Source: Liolophura sinensis (taxonomy: Eukaryota; Mollusca; Polyplacophora; Chitonida; Chitonidae). From it: DNA of 64,000 nt. Shown here piece by piece: positions 25,301-35,877 of this stretch. The stretch spans positions 1,428,501 to 1,492,500 of the forward strand of contig NC_088295.1 of the NCBI RefSeq assembly GCF_032854445.1, given 5' to 3'. The first letter of the stretch is position 1. Each line of letters starts with the position of its first letter. The notes beneath the pieces are model-generated. The model made no database searches. It was not told where the DNA came from and saw nothing but the letters and a program-made list of their open reading frames with translations. Made by a program: the position numbers and the translations under genes.

Positions 25301-28300
25301 ACTGTCAGTAGCTAGGTACTAAATTGGTTTGGATAGGAAATTTGTAGATCCCCCTGCTGTCACTGTTATGTGGGTCTTCAGTGAAGGAAAGCAGTCAAGC
25401 ACTCTGTGGCTCAAACAACTGCCATGATGTGATGTGTGAGGTTAAACTGGCTTGACATGAGGAAGAAAAGCAATGATTTTGAAGATGATATGGTTCATTG
25501 TATTGGTCAAGATTGCAGAATAAAGTGAGGTGAGTTTTCAGGGAAATATTTGTTTTGTATTGGGTGACAGGAAGAGAACAGCTGTGGACAGAGAAGTACC
25601 AACCCTCCCAGAGTCTCGAGATGATTGGCAACAGTGCAAACCTCAAGAGACTCAAGTCCTGGTTACAACAATGGAAACACCGTACGGATAAGGAGGCCAG
25701 GAGACTGGAGAAACTGCTGCGAAAACAGAGGAAGACGCTGGCTAAGGCCATGGAACCAGGTTAGCAGTCGACACATGTAGTTATCCCCCTGTTTAAATCC
25801 TGTGAAATCAAAAGCAAACACACATGTCCTATCACCATTTCACTGACTTTTGTAAATGGACACAGTGTAGAATACATTATTACGTTCTCATCATCATGAG
25901 TGCATCACTGAACAAGGACATGAGACAGGCTTGTAATCACTTGTAGTAACATATGACAGATTTGTCTTCATCAACAAAGAGAAATACACAATTTCAGGAA
26001 TTGTAAAGCTGCTATATTAGCTATAACTCGTATAAGTTCTGACTAAGTCATTTGACTTGGATTTTTCAGAGAGCAGCAACGATTGGTGGACAGACGATGA
26101 TAGTGACTTTGCCGACACTAAGACTGACAGGGATTGGCTGGAGGCTGAGGAGGATGCCCTGTGTAACACAATGCTAATTTCAGGGCCCATTGGCATCGGT
26201 AAAACAAGTGCTGTGTATGCGCTAGCCCAGGAATTAGGCTATCAGGTAATATTGGCTGTATATCTGGCAACATTGGCTGTATGTGCGTTAGAATAAAGTT
26301 GTTTGAACTGCACTCGCAAAGATGAGAACAGGCTTTAAATGAATTAGTTATTTATATCTGAGAGCTTATGGTTGTGTACTGACCCCATCTAGTCAAATTG
26401 TAACAGCCTAATGTGTGGGTGTTTTTTTTTTTTGTATTACAAGTGTGGGTAGAGTAATATTTTATGTTGACTCTTTGAAACCTTGTATTTTCCTCAAGCG
26501 GTGAGATACGTTGACACCCTGAAACCTAGTTTTTTCCTTTAATGGTGAGATACGTTGGTGCCCTGAAACCTTGTATTTTCCTTTAGTGGTGAGATACGTT
26601 AGTGCCCTGAAACCGTGTATTTTCTTCTAGTGATATAGATGATATACTTTGTAGTAAGGAAACATTCAAGTAATGTGCGATGCTTTCTGCTAATATTGAC
26701 AGGTGTTTGAAGTGAACTCGACGTCGTCCCGGGCTGGTAAGAAGATATTGGGCAAGCTTCAGGAGGCCACACAGTCCCACCAGGTGGCCAAACAGAGCAC
26801 GGACAAGGCACTGGTTGGATCCTCCACTCCAGGGAAAACACCGCACACAGGTGGGAAACTAGTTTGCTATCATGTGTAATGGCCTTTCTCTAAATGCTCC
26901 CATGGCCTAGGGGCCACTTGTGCACACTAACGCGGCACAATGACACTGGAGCCTCTCACCAATGCAGGTCCTGAGAGTTCAAGTCCACTGGCTGGTACAG
27001 TATTAAACCTCAGTTAAATAAATCCATCCAAATTCTCCCCATTTCTTTATACGGTCAGGTGATGAGGAAACTCGTGCATGTTAATGTTTTAGGTAACTAG
27101 ATTTAGTGAAGCAGGTACCCTGTTTTGATCAGGTACATGGGAGAGAGAGAGAAAATAGAAGTAGCATTAGAAATCAGACAAATTTCAAAATCTTGCCTAA
27201 CCTGTGCCATGGTAATTTTGAATTTGTTTATAAAGTTAGTTTGTGGGAAATATTTCTGAGACCATTAAGCACTGATTTATTTTCTGTCCCATCCACCGGG
27301 ACAGAAAATAAATCAGTGCTTAAGTGCAGAATGTTTGTTACAAGTTCACATGACCTCTTCTTCAGGCTCCCACATTACAGCCAGTCCTTTAAAAGCTGCC
27401 AAGATGCCCGCAGCTTTCACAAACCTCTTCAGGAAAACCAAACCTAAACCAGCTGATGTACAAGAGGTTATCACTATAGATGGTAGTGATAAGAAAAAGC
27501 CGAGTAAAGCTGTGGAATCAAAGAGAAAACGCTTTCGTGTTACGGAGGAGAAAGGTATGTTTAGGTTTGTGGGGTGGAACACATGTTGTTGGATAAACAG
27601 AAAGCATAGACAGAATGTTACCTTCAGCATGTGATAACATCCATCATTCAGACAGTCAAAATGTAAATGTTAGCTTTCTTTTAGTGTGGTAAATTTTGCG
27701 GTAAATTTACAATGATAATCTACAATTCTACTAGAATTGTACGGAAACCTGTAGGAGCCTGATGATGAAATAGTCCACTAATCAAATAAATAAAAGGCAG
27801 ATGGAAAGTGGATAATCTCTTTCTCAGCAGGTCTCCAGTCTCCAAAGAAGATGGCTGTAGGAAGGACGTTGAATTTCCCAAGTGTGGCTGCTGGTGACAG
27901 CAGCAGCAGCAGCTCTTCCATGGCCACAAAGGCTCTCAACCTGTCGAGTACCTCCCTCATTCTTTTTGATGAGGTAAGCACAATTCTTGCTATTGTAGTG
28001 TATTGTTTACCCACCCCCAACACACACTTCACAGTTTACCCACCCCCAACACACACTTCACATCAAAAGAAAAAACATACATTGGAATGAATAGAATATT
28101 TCACAAAGTCACCAACCTTAATCCTTAGGCCATGTTTCAGTCAAGAGCAAGTCTGATCTTTTTGGACAATCTGTATTCCATACAGAAGTTTGTTTGCTTC
28201 AGTTTTTTTTTCTGCCAGAGCCATGTGGCTCTAGTTGACCTGTATACTCATGGCCAAGTTGGATCTCTCACAGAAGGCTGACATGTTCCAGCTCAGCAGT

Positions 28301-31300
28301 ATGAAATGCACACTTTCAGAGAATTGTTATTACAGATCCAACATGACAACAGGTCTTGTCATTAGGTGATGTACCACTAGGCAACAGTAAGTCAGTTCAG
28401 GCCAGACACAGCAGCTCGGGTCATCCATCATCATTCCATCAAATTTTTTTTTTTTTTTTCACACATTTTGACATGATTGTTTACTGTAGTTCACGGCTAT
28501 AAATACCAAACATGTCAAATTTACTCATAATTAGCTATAAAACGTGAAAAAAAAAAGAGGTGTATTTCGCTTTATTGTTGTGTTTGTTCTTCATTTTATC
28601 CAAAAAAATCCTGTATTTTGTGTCCCTGTAAAGACTAATAACGGTAAAAACAAAGTGGCATGCAGCATGTCGTTTGAATCGGTGCATTTTGGGGAGTCTC
28701 ATAGAAATGACGTCGTTTCCCGTCTGATTCCGGGAAGGAAATGAAAAACAAAAGGGGGATTCCGAACCAAAAATGTCCTAATAAGGAATATAATGTATGC
28801 AAGAATGCAAAACATCACAATCCTGGCATTTGATTGGATAGCACAGCAACTGAACCGTGAAACACAGCTGCAGTGGCTGTACCCTGTAAAGGTTGGCTTC
28901 TCCTGGGTGTTAGTTACTTGACCTGTAGGTTGATGTGTTCACCAGCTGTATCCTGTACAGGCTGACTTATCCTGGGTGTTACTTACCTGACCTGTAGGTT
29001 GATGTGTTCACCAGCTGTATCCTGTACAGGCTGACTTATCCTGGGTGTTATTTACCTGACCTGTAGGTTGACGTCGTGTTTGAGGAAGACAAAGGGTTTT
29101 GGGCAGCCATCCAGAGTTTCATGAACACAACCAAACGTCCCATCATCCTGACAACATCAGACAGCAGGTTCAGTCACAAATTTGAGGGCAGATTTGATCA
29201 CCTGGTCTTCAAGAAGCCTCCATATGTAAGTGTGGATTTGCAGTGCAATTTGAGGACAGTATTGATATTGCATTAATGATTATCAAAGTTTTACATCCTG
29301 GCAGAGATACAAGATAAAGGTAATAATATACAAATTTTATTTTGAGCATGCTTTGGACATTAAACTTCGGTATTAATCCGTGGTAGTTGTCAGTCTGTAA
29401 AATTTCTGAAATGGGGAGCAAATATTGATGTACATTTGTACATGTAAATCTTTCAGGTTTGCTTGGAAAAGCCAAACAAATAATGCTGTTTTAGCATTTT
29501 AAATGTTCATTCCTCTGTTGGTACAGCTTAACACAGTGACCTGCCTTCAGCTGCTGTGTTTGGTGGAGAACGTCAGGACTGAGTTCTCAGACATTCTCAA
29601 CCTTGTTGAGTTTTATAGAGGAGATCTGAGGAGGTGTGTTCAGGCATTACAGTACTGGGTGGAGTCAGGGGGAGGCATCGTCCAGGAGGCTCAGCCCGTG
29701 CTCTCCTCTGTGTCTGCTGGTGGTCAGTTACTGCTAGAGGATGAACTGTCACAGTGCCCAGACGGGCAGGTGGGCACAGACACCCCGGTGAAGGGGAGGG
29801 ACGGAACACGAGGACAGAGTCAGTCTGGAGACGATAGCCGGCTGGAGGATAGCTCTGACCGCTGCGCCCTGGTGGCCATAGGGGGTGTGGTTAGTCGTCT
29901 TCGGGTGGTGCAGGACGACTCCTCTGTGGATAGCTTCCAGTCCACCCCACGTAAGAAGCCTTTGCAGACTGTACCTGAAGTTGATCTGATGGATGAGAAT
30001 GCTATGTTTCCCAGTTATGATGACCTGTCCAGTTTGCCCGATGACTTGCCCCCAGTACACAGACTGTGCGTGGAGTCCTTGGTGGGAGCGTCTGCATACT
30101 CGCACCGTGACATCACTGACCTATTCACCGGCGAGCTGGGGTACTGCGCGACCAGTGTGGGCAGACTTCTCCAGGAGGCAGACATTGACTTACGGTTCAG
30201 TAACCTTGAACTCCTACTGCCCCTGTCTGTGTCCCTGGTGGATTCTGGATGCTGGCCAGTCAGATCTAGAGCCAGTGAAGACTGCACAATTTTCCAGTCT
30301 GACCTGGCTCCAGATCCCAGTGCTAGTGATTCATCAGACAGCGAGTGGATATTTGATAAGCAGAAAACCAGAGAGGAACGCACAGCTCCTGAACAGCCAC
30401 CAGTATGGGAAGACCTGCGATCCAAATTAATCACAGACATGTCGGAGGAGCAGAGAAACTGTTTAGGTTCATCAGTGGAGTCCTTGTCAAACTTTTACGA
30501 GTTCGGGTCATTCACAGATGTGTTCAGAACACAGACTGCATTCTCCCCCTCAACCTGTCGTCACAGCGACCTGCCAGACTGGGGCAGGGCGTCTGTTCAC
30601 TCAGGGTTGACGGATGAGCCTCGGGTAGGGGATGGTCGGGACACGTCAGCTGTATCATTGTCGTCGGAGATGGCTGCAGAGCTGAGGGTGCGTAGTCTGA
30701 AGCAGTGCTATGACGCCCTGGACACGGTTAACCAGACCTGCCAGAGTCTGGGAGAGAGCGAGTCTCTAGAAGAACAACTGAGTGTGCCTGTCCTGAAGGG
30801 ATATCATCAGTTGAGGTTGTCCGAGGATTTGCCAGTCAGGTAAATATCAAGGGAGGGCAGGTGATGTCTACCATGATACATGTACTACAACTCCTACGCT
30901 TTACAGATGGTGTTCATATGCACTTTTGATATTGTCTCTGTAGCTGCTAACCTGTTTGTCCTTTAGATTGGCATGTAGCCATATGTTATGTGGCAAATGT
31001 TATACAGGTCTCTGGATAATGTGTATGTTTTATGTTGTAGCTAGTTGTCTGGCTGACATGTATGGTTTATGCTGTAGCTACACTGTACCTGTCTGGCTGA
31101 TGTATGGTTTATGTTGTAGCTAGGTGTCTGGCTGATGGGTATGGTTTATGTTGTAGCTAGGTGTCTGGCTGACATGTATGGTTTATGTTGTAGCTACACT
31201 CTAGTTGTCTAGCTGATGTGTATGGTTTATGTTGTAGCAAGGTGTCTGCCTGATGTGTATGGTTTATGTTGTAACTAGATGTTTGGCTGACGTATGGTTT

Positions 31301-32165
31301 GTGTTGTAGCTGTGTGGCTGACAGGTATGGTTAAAGTTGTATACCGATCTCATTTTTTATGGCATACGTTTGTATACAGGTCTTTGGCAATGTCGTCGAG
31401 AAGAAAGGCCATGGAGAACCTGGTGTCTTGTCTTCCACTTCACATCTGGAGCCAGACTAGGAGTGTTAGTCTGGATTACACGCCAGTTCTGCGTTCTATC
31501 TGTGCTGCTGAGCAAGTCAGACACGTGTCCAAAATCAAGAGAAGGTAATCCTCCATCCACACACACACACACACAGAGGTATTGAGGGAGTAACACACAT
31601 TCCACCTATTACAATGGAACTATTCTTCAATCTATTTCTGCAATCACAATGCTATAACAATAAAAGCAGGTTTTATCAAATTCCTACATGCACAGTCTGG
31701 TCCACAAAAAGAATGTGGCTTACTCTGGGGTCACTGTGGACTTAGCCTTGGCTTCCATCAGTGGCCAGACTGACTATCGTTCTCTTGTAAAACATGCATG
31801 TTTACTTGCTCACAAAGGCAGGAACGAACAATGTAAGGAATCTGCTGCATTTTGACTTAGGTCTGGAGAAGTCATGGTGGAGACATTTTTTTATTCTGAT
31901 AGTCGTGCATTGAAAAGGCAGGGAATATCCAGTCAAAGTTGACGGTTAAGTGCTTGAGAGCTTTTTACGTTTTGTCAAGAACGTGTTGAAAACCCTGTTG
32001 CACTGTGAAGGACACGGCTGAATATGGTTTCCAGGGTTTAACGTTGACATTCAAATACTTGTACAATTTATGTTTGTCTTTCACAGATTTCTGCACTACT
32101 TAGATGGAATTTCTCTGCCGATCAAAGAGTTCACAATGAATGTATTGGGGACCAGCCTTAGATAA
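16325..32165 (+). CDS. ATAD5: ATAD5/Elg1, PCNA-unloading RFC-like AAA+ ATPase
   Basis: Large subunit of an RFC-like complex that unloads PCNA from chromatin and recruits the USP1-UAF1 deubiquitinase. Coding exons: 16325-16366, 16764-18526, 18634-18697, 18807-19077, 19188-19567, 20190-20328, 24845-25207, 25571-25759, 26070-26245, 26703-26850, 27366-27554, 27831-27973, 29067-29225, 29527-30839, 31380-31544, 32087-32165. The donors and acceptors are GT-AG and phases close to 5583 nt (1860 aa; human is 1844). Landmarks: PIP box QRSITDFF at residues 28-35; VSYEDFLRS at about 277-285, shared with vertebrates; LWTEKYQP entering the AAA+ core; Walker A GPIGIGKT at 1109-1116; Walker B ILFDE ending at 1289, followed by VDVVFEED; sensor-1-like LTTSD; ENVRTE; conserved C-terminus KRRFLHYLDGI. 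ATG 16325 is the first in frame after a stop at 16301; ATG 16340 is an alternative. An acceptor at 16295-16296 suggests a 5' UTR exon upstream. Intron 6 hosts the miR-2 array. Confidence 0.96.
16803..16826 (+). other. ATAD5: PIP box (QRSITDFF) at ATAD5 N-terminus
   Basis: Codons 28-35 spell a textbook PCNA-interacting box, Q-x-x-I-x-x-F-F. It is the first motif of exon 2. It aligns by position with the weaker TITKYL segment of the vertebrate protein as I remember it. The LLGYF and later VLDYFKKT segments echo the vertebrate LDYF motif. Confidence 0.75.
20468..20534 (+). ncRNA. mir-2 hairpin 1
   Basis: Mature-like 3' arm at 20513-20534, CCTGC type with intact TATCACAG start. The 5' arm is CTGACCAAGTGGTTGTGG. 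Confidence 0.85.
20590..20664 (+). ncRNA. mir-2 hairpin 2, degenerate
   Basis: 3' arm 20643-20664 begins CACCACAG, so the seed is altered, though CCTGCTTGGATCAG is intact. The 5' arm is hard to place because the flank is duplicated (GCAGTGGTTGTTG twice). Possibly a dead copy. Confidence 0.5.
20720..20779 (+). ncRNA. mir-2 hairpin 3, seed variant
   Basis: 3' arm 20758-20779 begins TACCACAG (T to C in the seed) and has TTCGATCAG. The 5' arm is CTGGCTAAGCGGCTGTG. Confidence 0.65.
20843..20902 (+). ncRNA. mir-2 hairpin 4
   Basis: 3' arm 20881-20902, intact seed, CCTGC type with TTAGATCAG. The 5' arm CTGGCTAAGTGGCTGTGAT pairs well; its G opposite the changed base is compatible. Confidence 0.85.
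20996..21052 (+). ncRNA. mir-2 hairpin 5
   Basis: 3' arm 21031-21052, intact seed, TTAGATCAG version. The 5' arm is CTGGTTGGGTGACTGTGAT, with G-T pairs replacing Watson-Crick pairs. Confidence 0.8.
21154..21210 (+). ncRNA. mir-2 hairpin 6
   Basis: 3' arm 21189-21210 is identical to hairpin 1 over TATCACAGCCTGCTTGGATC. The 5' arm is CTGACCAAGTGACTGGGAT. Confidence 0.85.
21345..21400 (+). ncRNA. mir-2 hairpin 7
   Basis: 3' arm 21379-21400, same mature sequence as hairpins 1 and 6. The 5' arm is CTGACTAAGTGGTTGTGAT. Last copy of the CCTGC type before copy 26. Confidence 0.85.
21632..21689 (+). ncRNA. mir-2 hairpin 8
   Basis: 3' arm 21669-21689 is the first of the 21-nt type (CTGC, one C fewer). 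The 5' arm CTGACTGGGTGGTGGTGG pairs with several wobbles. Confidence 0.75.
21707..21767 (+). ncRNA. mir-2 hairpin 9, weak 5' arm
   Basis: 3' arm 21747-21767 is intact, but the upstream sequence is ACAGGTGTATTGGCTGTG, so the lower stem is poorly paired. It forms a close duplicate with hairpin 10, 78 bp away. Confidence 0.6.
21785..21845 (+). ncRNA. mir-2 hairpin 10, variant
   Basis: 3' arm 21825-21845 has intact TATCACAG but GCGGC instead of GCTGC. Its 5' side is as in hairpin 9. Confidence 0.6.
21932..21989 (+). ncRNA. mir-2 hairpin 11
   Basis: 3' arm 21969-21989, consensus 21-nt type. The 5' arm is CTGACCAGGTCTCTGTGG. Confidence 0.85.
22125..22180 (+). ncRNA. mir-2 hairpin 12
   Basis: 3' arm 22160-22180, consensus. 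The 5' arm is CTGACCAAGTCGCTGTG. First member of the 199-bp series. Confidence 0.88.
22324..22379 (+). ncRNA. mir-2 hairpin 13
   Basis: 3' arm 22359-22379, consensus. The 5' arm is CTGACCAAGTCACTGTG, one base different from its neighbours. Loop has AACTCCAACC. Confidence 0.88.
22523..22578 (+). ncRNA. mir-2 hairpin 14
   Basis: 3' arm 22558-22578, consensus; stem as in hairpin 12, loop AACTCCGACC. It precedes a B-type spacer (GAGAGTACAAGGACGG). Confidence 0.88.
22722..22777 (+). ncRNA. mir-2 hairpin 15
   Basis: 3' arm 22757-22777. Hairpin sequence is identical to copy 14; the following spacer is type B' (ACAAGGACTG, then TTAGGGAG). Confidence 0.88.
22921..22976 (+). ncRNA. mir-2 hairpin 16
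   Basis: 3' arm 22956-22976. Hairpin identical to copy 14; the following spacer is type A (GAGGAATGTTGAAGG). Confidence 0.88.
23120..23175 (+). ncRNA. mir-2 hairpin 17
   Basis: 3' arm 23155-23175. Exactly 597 bp after copy 14, with the same B spacer behind it. Confidence 0.88.
23319..23374 (+). ncRNA. mir-2 hairpin 18
   Basis: 3' arm 23354-23374. Exactly 597 bp after copy 15, with the same B' spacer, including TTAGGGAG. Confidence 0.88.
23518..23573 (+). ncRNA. mir-2 hairpin 19
   Basis: 3' arm 23553-23573. Exactly 597 bp after copy 16, with the same A spacer. Confidence 0.88.
23717..23772 (+). ncRNA. mir-2 hairpin 20, variant
   Basis: 3' arm 23752-23772 begins CATCACAG (first base changed, seed kept) and has TTAGATCAG. 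Last member of the 199-bp series. Confidence 0.75.
23855..23904 (+). ncRNA. mir-2 hairpin 21, diverged 3' half
   Basis: 3' arm 23884-23904 keeps TATCACAGCTGC but continues GTGGATGAG. The 5' arm is CTAACCAAGTTGTGG. Confidence 0.65.
24010..24065 (+). ncRNA. mir-2 hairpin 22
   Basis: 3' arm 24045-24065, consensus. The 5' arm is CTGGCCAAGCCACTGTGG. Confidence 0.85.
24169..24210 (+). ncRNA. mir-2 hairpin 23, probably decayed
   Basis: 3' arm 24190-24210 has TATCACAGCTGC then TATCATCTG. The 5' arm is reduced to CTGGTTTGG, so the stem is short. Confidence 0.45.
24286..24343 (+). ncRNA. mir-2 hairpin 24
   Basis: 3' arm 24323-24343, consensus. The 5' arm is CTGACCAAGTCACTGTGG. Confidence 0.87.
24466..24521 (+). 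ncRNA. mir-2 hairpin 25
   Basis: 3' arm 24501-24521, consensus, followed by T rather than CA. The 5' arm is CTGACTAAGTGGCCGTGG. Confidence 0.86.
24613..24669 (+). ncRNA. mir-2 hairpin 26, diverged
   Basis: 3' arm 24648-24669 begins TATCACAATCTGCTTGGATC. The 5' arm TTTGGCCATGTGATTGAGAT carries matching changes (ATTG opposite CAAT), so the stem is kept although the sequence shifted. About 175 bp before exon 7. Confidence 0.75.
26460..26630. repeat. Short tandem repeat in ATAD5 intron 9
   Basis: About four diverged units of roughly 45 bp sharing GGTGAGATACGTT and CCCTGAAACCTTGTATTTTC. Nothing coding. Confidence 0.75.
27265..27323. repeat. Perfect 26-bp palindromic hairpin in ATAD5 intron 10
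   Basis: Arms 27265-27290 and 27298-27323 are exact reverse complements (TTAAGCACTG...GTCCC / GGGAC...CAGTGCTTAA) around a 7-base loop ATCCACC. The structure ends 42 nt before exon 11. Confidence 0.95.
28865..29066. repeat. Duplicated acceptor region before ATAD5 exon 13
   Basis: Units with ATCCTGGGTGTTA, CCTGACCTGTAG and GTTGATGTG recur at about 28905-28940, 28965-29005 and 29035-29075. The last one is the true acceptor of exon 13 (GACCTGTAG, then GTTGACGTC). The upstream copies keep the AG and the first exon-like codons but then diverge and meet a stop. Confidence 0.85.
31005..31310. repeat. Minisatellite in ATAD5 intron 14
   Basis: Units of about 37-45 bp with ATGGTTTATGTTGTAGCTAG and GTGTCTGGCTGA. 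Seven or so diverged copies end about 70 bp before exon 15. Confidence 0.88.
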
Positions 32166-32422
32166 TTGGATGAGAATTTCTTCCAATGCTGGGACGTAGG
32201 CAGGAGGCAGGGCCTGGACCAACCATTATTCCAAGCGTCTGTTCAGTTGTTCAGTTCATTGTGCTACAGCCTATGGCATGTTGATGTATTTTTATTGACA
32301 ATTTGAGTGTGTACATTGTGCTTCTTTTATTTATGCACCCATACAAATGACATAATATTTGTACAGAAGATTTTTATTCAATTATATAATACAAAAGTAC
32401 ATGTAATCGCAAAGCATGAAGA

Positions 32423-32428
32423 AATAAA
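32423..32428 (+). terminator. ATAD5: Candidate ATAD5 polyadenylation signal
   Basis: AATAAA about 260 nt beyond the ATAD5 stop; a second AATAAA lies near 32499. Either could end the transcript. Confidence 0.5.
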
Positions 32429-32859
32429 ATTTAATATAATTTTTATTGTTCTTAAGTCTGATCAGATCATTTACATGCATCTATTCCCATAATAGAAAAA
32501 TAAAGAGAAAATCATGCTCTCTATACGAGGAATCTTTCTGACAGAACACAGGTGAAGCTCAACGCAAACCACGTCAACATTCAGCTTTTCTCTGCTGGAA
32601 GTAAACCCGTGTATACTGACTGGTGTTGAACGCTGTGCTCCACAATCGTTCACGGAGAGAGAGTTATCTGCCTTAAATGTGAAGGGAACCCGAAACGGCA
32701 TGCAGACGCCAATGCCATTGGCAGATATGTGTGAAATTGATGCAAGGCCAAGTCTGACACTTGTGAATGAGAGTTGCACAATATCAGATGGAATTGTGAT
32801 CACATATACCCAGATATCTGTGGCCAAGAAGACTTCATCAAAAGCTTCTCTCACCAGGT

Positions 32860-33235
32860 ACCTGACCTACCCTGATGAAGACCTCCAGTGTCGCCATGTA
32901 CCTGACTAACCAGGAAAACCTGCCTTTGTCATGGTTTAGACGAAAAAACCCTGCAGAAACCCTCTGCTCTTACCAGGGAAACCCTGATGAAAACCTTTAC
33001 TCTCACCATGTACCTGGCTAACCAGGGAAACCCTGATTAAAGCCTTTACTCTCACCATGTACCTGACTAACCAGGAAAACCCTGATTAAAGCCTTTACTC
33101 TCACCATGTACCTGACTAACCAGGAAAACCCTGATTAAAGCCTTTACTCTCACCATGTACCTGACTAACCAGGAAAACCCTGATGAAAGCCTCTACTCTT
33201 CCCAGGTAATTGACTAACCAGGAAAACCTTGTATA
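32860..33235. repeat. 50-bp minisatellite downstream of ATAD5
   Basis: Unit CTCTCACCATGTACCTGACT then AACCAGGAAAACCCTGATTA, about seven copies. Intergenic between ATAD5 and MFSD11. Confidence 0.92.
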
Positions 33236-34770
33236 AATCCACTGCTCTTGCCACATACCCAACAACCCTTGCAAACAAGTTCAATGTACAGTACAAGTAC
33301 AAACTGATTTGTTTGACCCCCATTTTCCCATCCACTGCTCTAAATCACAGGTTTGCTGTGGTTTAATCTCTAAATAATCTCGCCAGTCAGGGAGTTGGGA
33401 GTCATGTCAACAATGGTCTCCAGTCAAATCTGAAACAGCCAGCCAGCTGGAGTATAGCATCTATAAATGGCTCTCTCCAGTCACCTCTGAAACAGTTAAC
33501 ACAACACTGTTACTGAATACATGGAATTACTTGTAAAATAAAGGAAAATGCTGTATTATAGTGACCCTCAAGAAACAAAAAGTGTGACTAAATTACATCC
33601 CTTGTCACAACTGGCGCTATGATGTAATGCAAAATTAAATTTTTAAGCATGGAACCTCGTCTACTGAAGTGTGCAACGTGAAGGTTGCTATGTCATGACC
33701 ATGATAAATATTTTGTAACAATGTAGACGGACGTGCCATCAACAATAAGAGTCTCAGAACTGTGTGCTCTTAAATCCTCAGCTTATTTATTATTTATTTA
33801 TTTGATTGGTGTTTTACGCCATACTCAAGAATATTTCAATCATACAACGGCGGCCAGCATTATGGTGGGAGGAGACCAGGCATAGTCCCGGGAAGTTATC
33901 CGCAACCATCTGCTAGTGGAGTCCCCAGCTTAAGTAGAATGTATATATTTGTCCGATGAACCAAAGTCGTTATACATTTTCCTGACAGTTTGGGTGTCCA
34001 TATCTGAACACAACTGGGCCCGTATCATTACTGGCAACACTGAATATCATGTGAACACAGACCAAGTTACGGTGTCCATCTCCAAAAGCAACTGGAAGAT
34101 GGATTGAGCTCGGTGAACTCCTCCCTGAATATTTCATTTTGTACATTCATTAAATTTGGATACATACAAGGTTTGGGTAGTCCTAAATCAAGTACATGTC
34201 TATGATAACAGTTCTACGAGATATTTGGACTTCCTACAAAATGGATGTGGCAAACAATTACACATGCTAGTAATCCCCAGGATTTTACAAGTCTCCTGTT
34301 CCTCATAAATAGCTCCAATACATTGTTTTAAAAAATAACTAATGCAAATTACAGTTCTAAAAATTTTCATAATAACGACAAAAACTTCTGCACCTGACAC
34401 CTAGTGAGCACAGCCACACAGTTCTCTTGAGATACAGAAAGCCGGTGCACATAATGAGCTCGTTCCTGCCTGAACCAAGATGGTCCAAAAATGTGAACCT
34501 GTTTGTTCTCTCATTTATTACTTCACAATTATAAATGTTTGGTGCTCATAAAAAATATATGAAGTACACATGCACTGCAACGTCATAGAATGAAAACGAA
34601 GAGTTCTATTGGCGTGTAGTTTCCCCATTCCTGTAGCAATCGCCAATGAAGACATTACATTGCCATGATAGCTAACAGGTGCACATAAGAACCATCACCA
34701 AACATTAGAAAGCTGTGACATGGCAGTAAATGCTGTGATGTAACTAGGGCTAAAGCTGTACCATATCTAC
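33236..34770. other. Intergenic DNA between convergent ATAD5 and MFSD11
   Basis: Contains a family T SINE fragment (33784-33925) and otherwise AT-rich unique sequence. TTTATT at 34514-34519 could be an MFSD11-strand polyadenylation signal but is 1.7 kb from the stop. No coding exon was recognised. Confidence 0.45.
33784..33925 (-). mobile_element. SINE fragment, family T
   Basis: TTATTTATTTGATTGGTGTT, then ACGCCATACTCAAGAATATT, CGGCGGCCAGCATTATGGTG and ATCCGCAACCATCTGCT. Longer than the 12571 copy but still lacks the tRNA-like head. Confidence 0.78.
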
Positions 34771-34774
34771 AGGT

Positions 34775-35355
34775 AGTACTGTGGGTGATTTGTGAACATG
34801 GCCCCAGTACCTACAGGTAATACTGTGAATGACTTGTGAACATGGTCCCTGTACCTACAGGTAATGCTGAAAATGGTTTGGGAACATGGCCCCCATATCT
34901 ACAGGTAGTACTGTGAGTGACTTGGGAACATGGCCCCCATATCTACAGGTAGCACTGTGAGTGGGTAACAGTGTGGATGGTTTATGAACGCGGTCCCAGT
35001 AGCTACAGGTAACAGTGTGGATGGTTTGTGAGCACGGTCCCAGTACCTACAGTCAACAGTGTGGATGGTTTGTGAGCGCGGTCCCAGTAGCTATAGGTGA
35101 TACTGCGAGTGGTTTGTGAGTGCGGTCCCACTTGCTACAGGTAATCGTGTGAGTGGTTTGTAAGCAGGGTCCCAGTAGCTACAGGTAACAGTGTGGATGG
35201 TTTATGCACGCAGTCCCAGTAGCTACAGGTAGCAGTGTGGATGAACCTGGTCCCAGTAGCTACAGGTAGCAGTGTGGATGGTTTATGAATGCGGTCCCCG
35301 TAGCTACAGGTGATAGTGTGAGTGGTTTGTGAGCAGGGCCCCAGTACCTACAGGT
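34775..35355. repeat. Minisatellite downstream of MFSD11
   Basis: Diverged units of roughly 44-60 bp sharing AGCTACAGGTAACAGTGTGG and ATGGTTTGTGAGCGCGGTCC. About 12 copies. Confidence 0.88.
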
Positions 35356-35617
35356 AATGTGAAAGATTGTGAATGAACACAGCCTCTGTTGACCAACTGG
35401 AAATGTTAGAAATGAAAGTCTGTTAACTGTAACTGCTCCTGATCATGCATATCAAACAGGTAACTCACCAGTGTGGACTTCTCCCTAGACAAAGAGGTAA
35501 TACAGGTACATACATTCATAAACAAAACATCCCCCGGTGTTTGGAAAGGGTATGGGAAACATGATATGTCACATGATATGCAGTAGTGTTACCACTGTGG
35601 CAAATGCTGGCCAACAC

Positions 35618-35670
35618 TGTATATGTGAAATATTCACATATACGTAAAAACACCAATCAAATAAATTAAT
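35618..35670 (+). mobile_element. SINE tail fragment, family T
   Basis: GTGAAATATTCACATATACG then TAAAAACACCAATCAAATAA is the family T 3' end in + orientation, about 50 bp. Confidence 0.55.
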
Positions 35671-35877
35671 TATGTGTGGTGCAAAGTAAGAAACTGTTGT
35701 TGAGGCAATAGCTTTAGTGCCTTCACATTCTACTTTTCTCCCAACAACCTTCCATCACTATAAATCTTGTGTGTAAAATACAATCACATACAAAAACAGG
35801 TGTCATCCTGCAGGTGATGTAAAATCAAATGTCTTGTACAGTAGTGATTCCAGATGCACTTCCACAACATGTATGTA

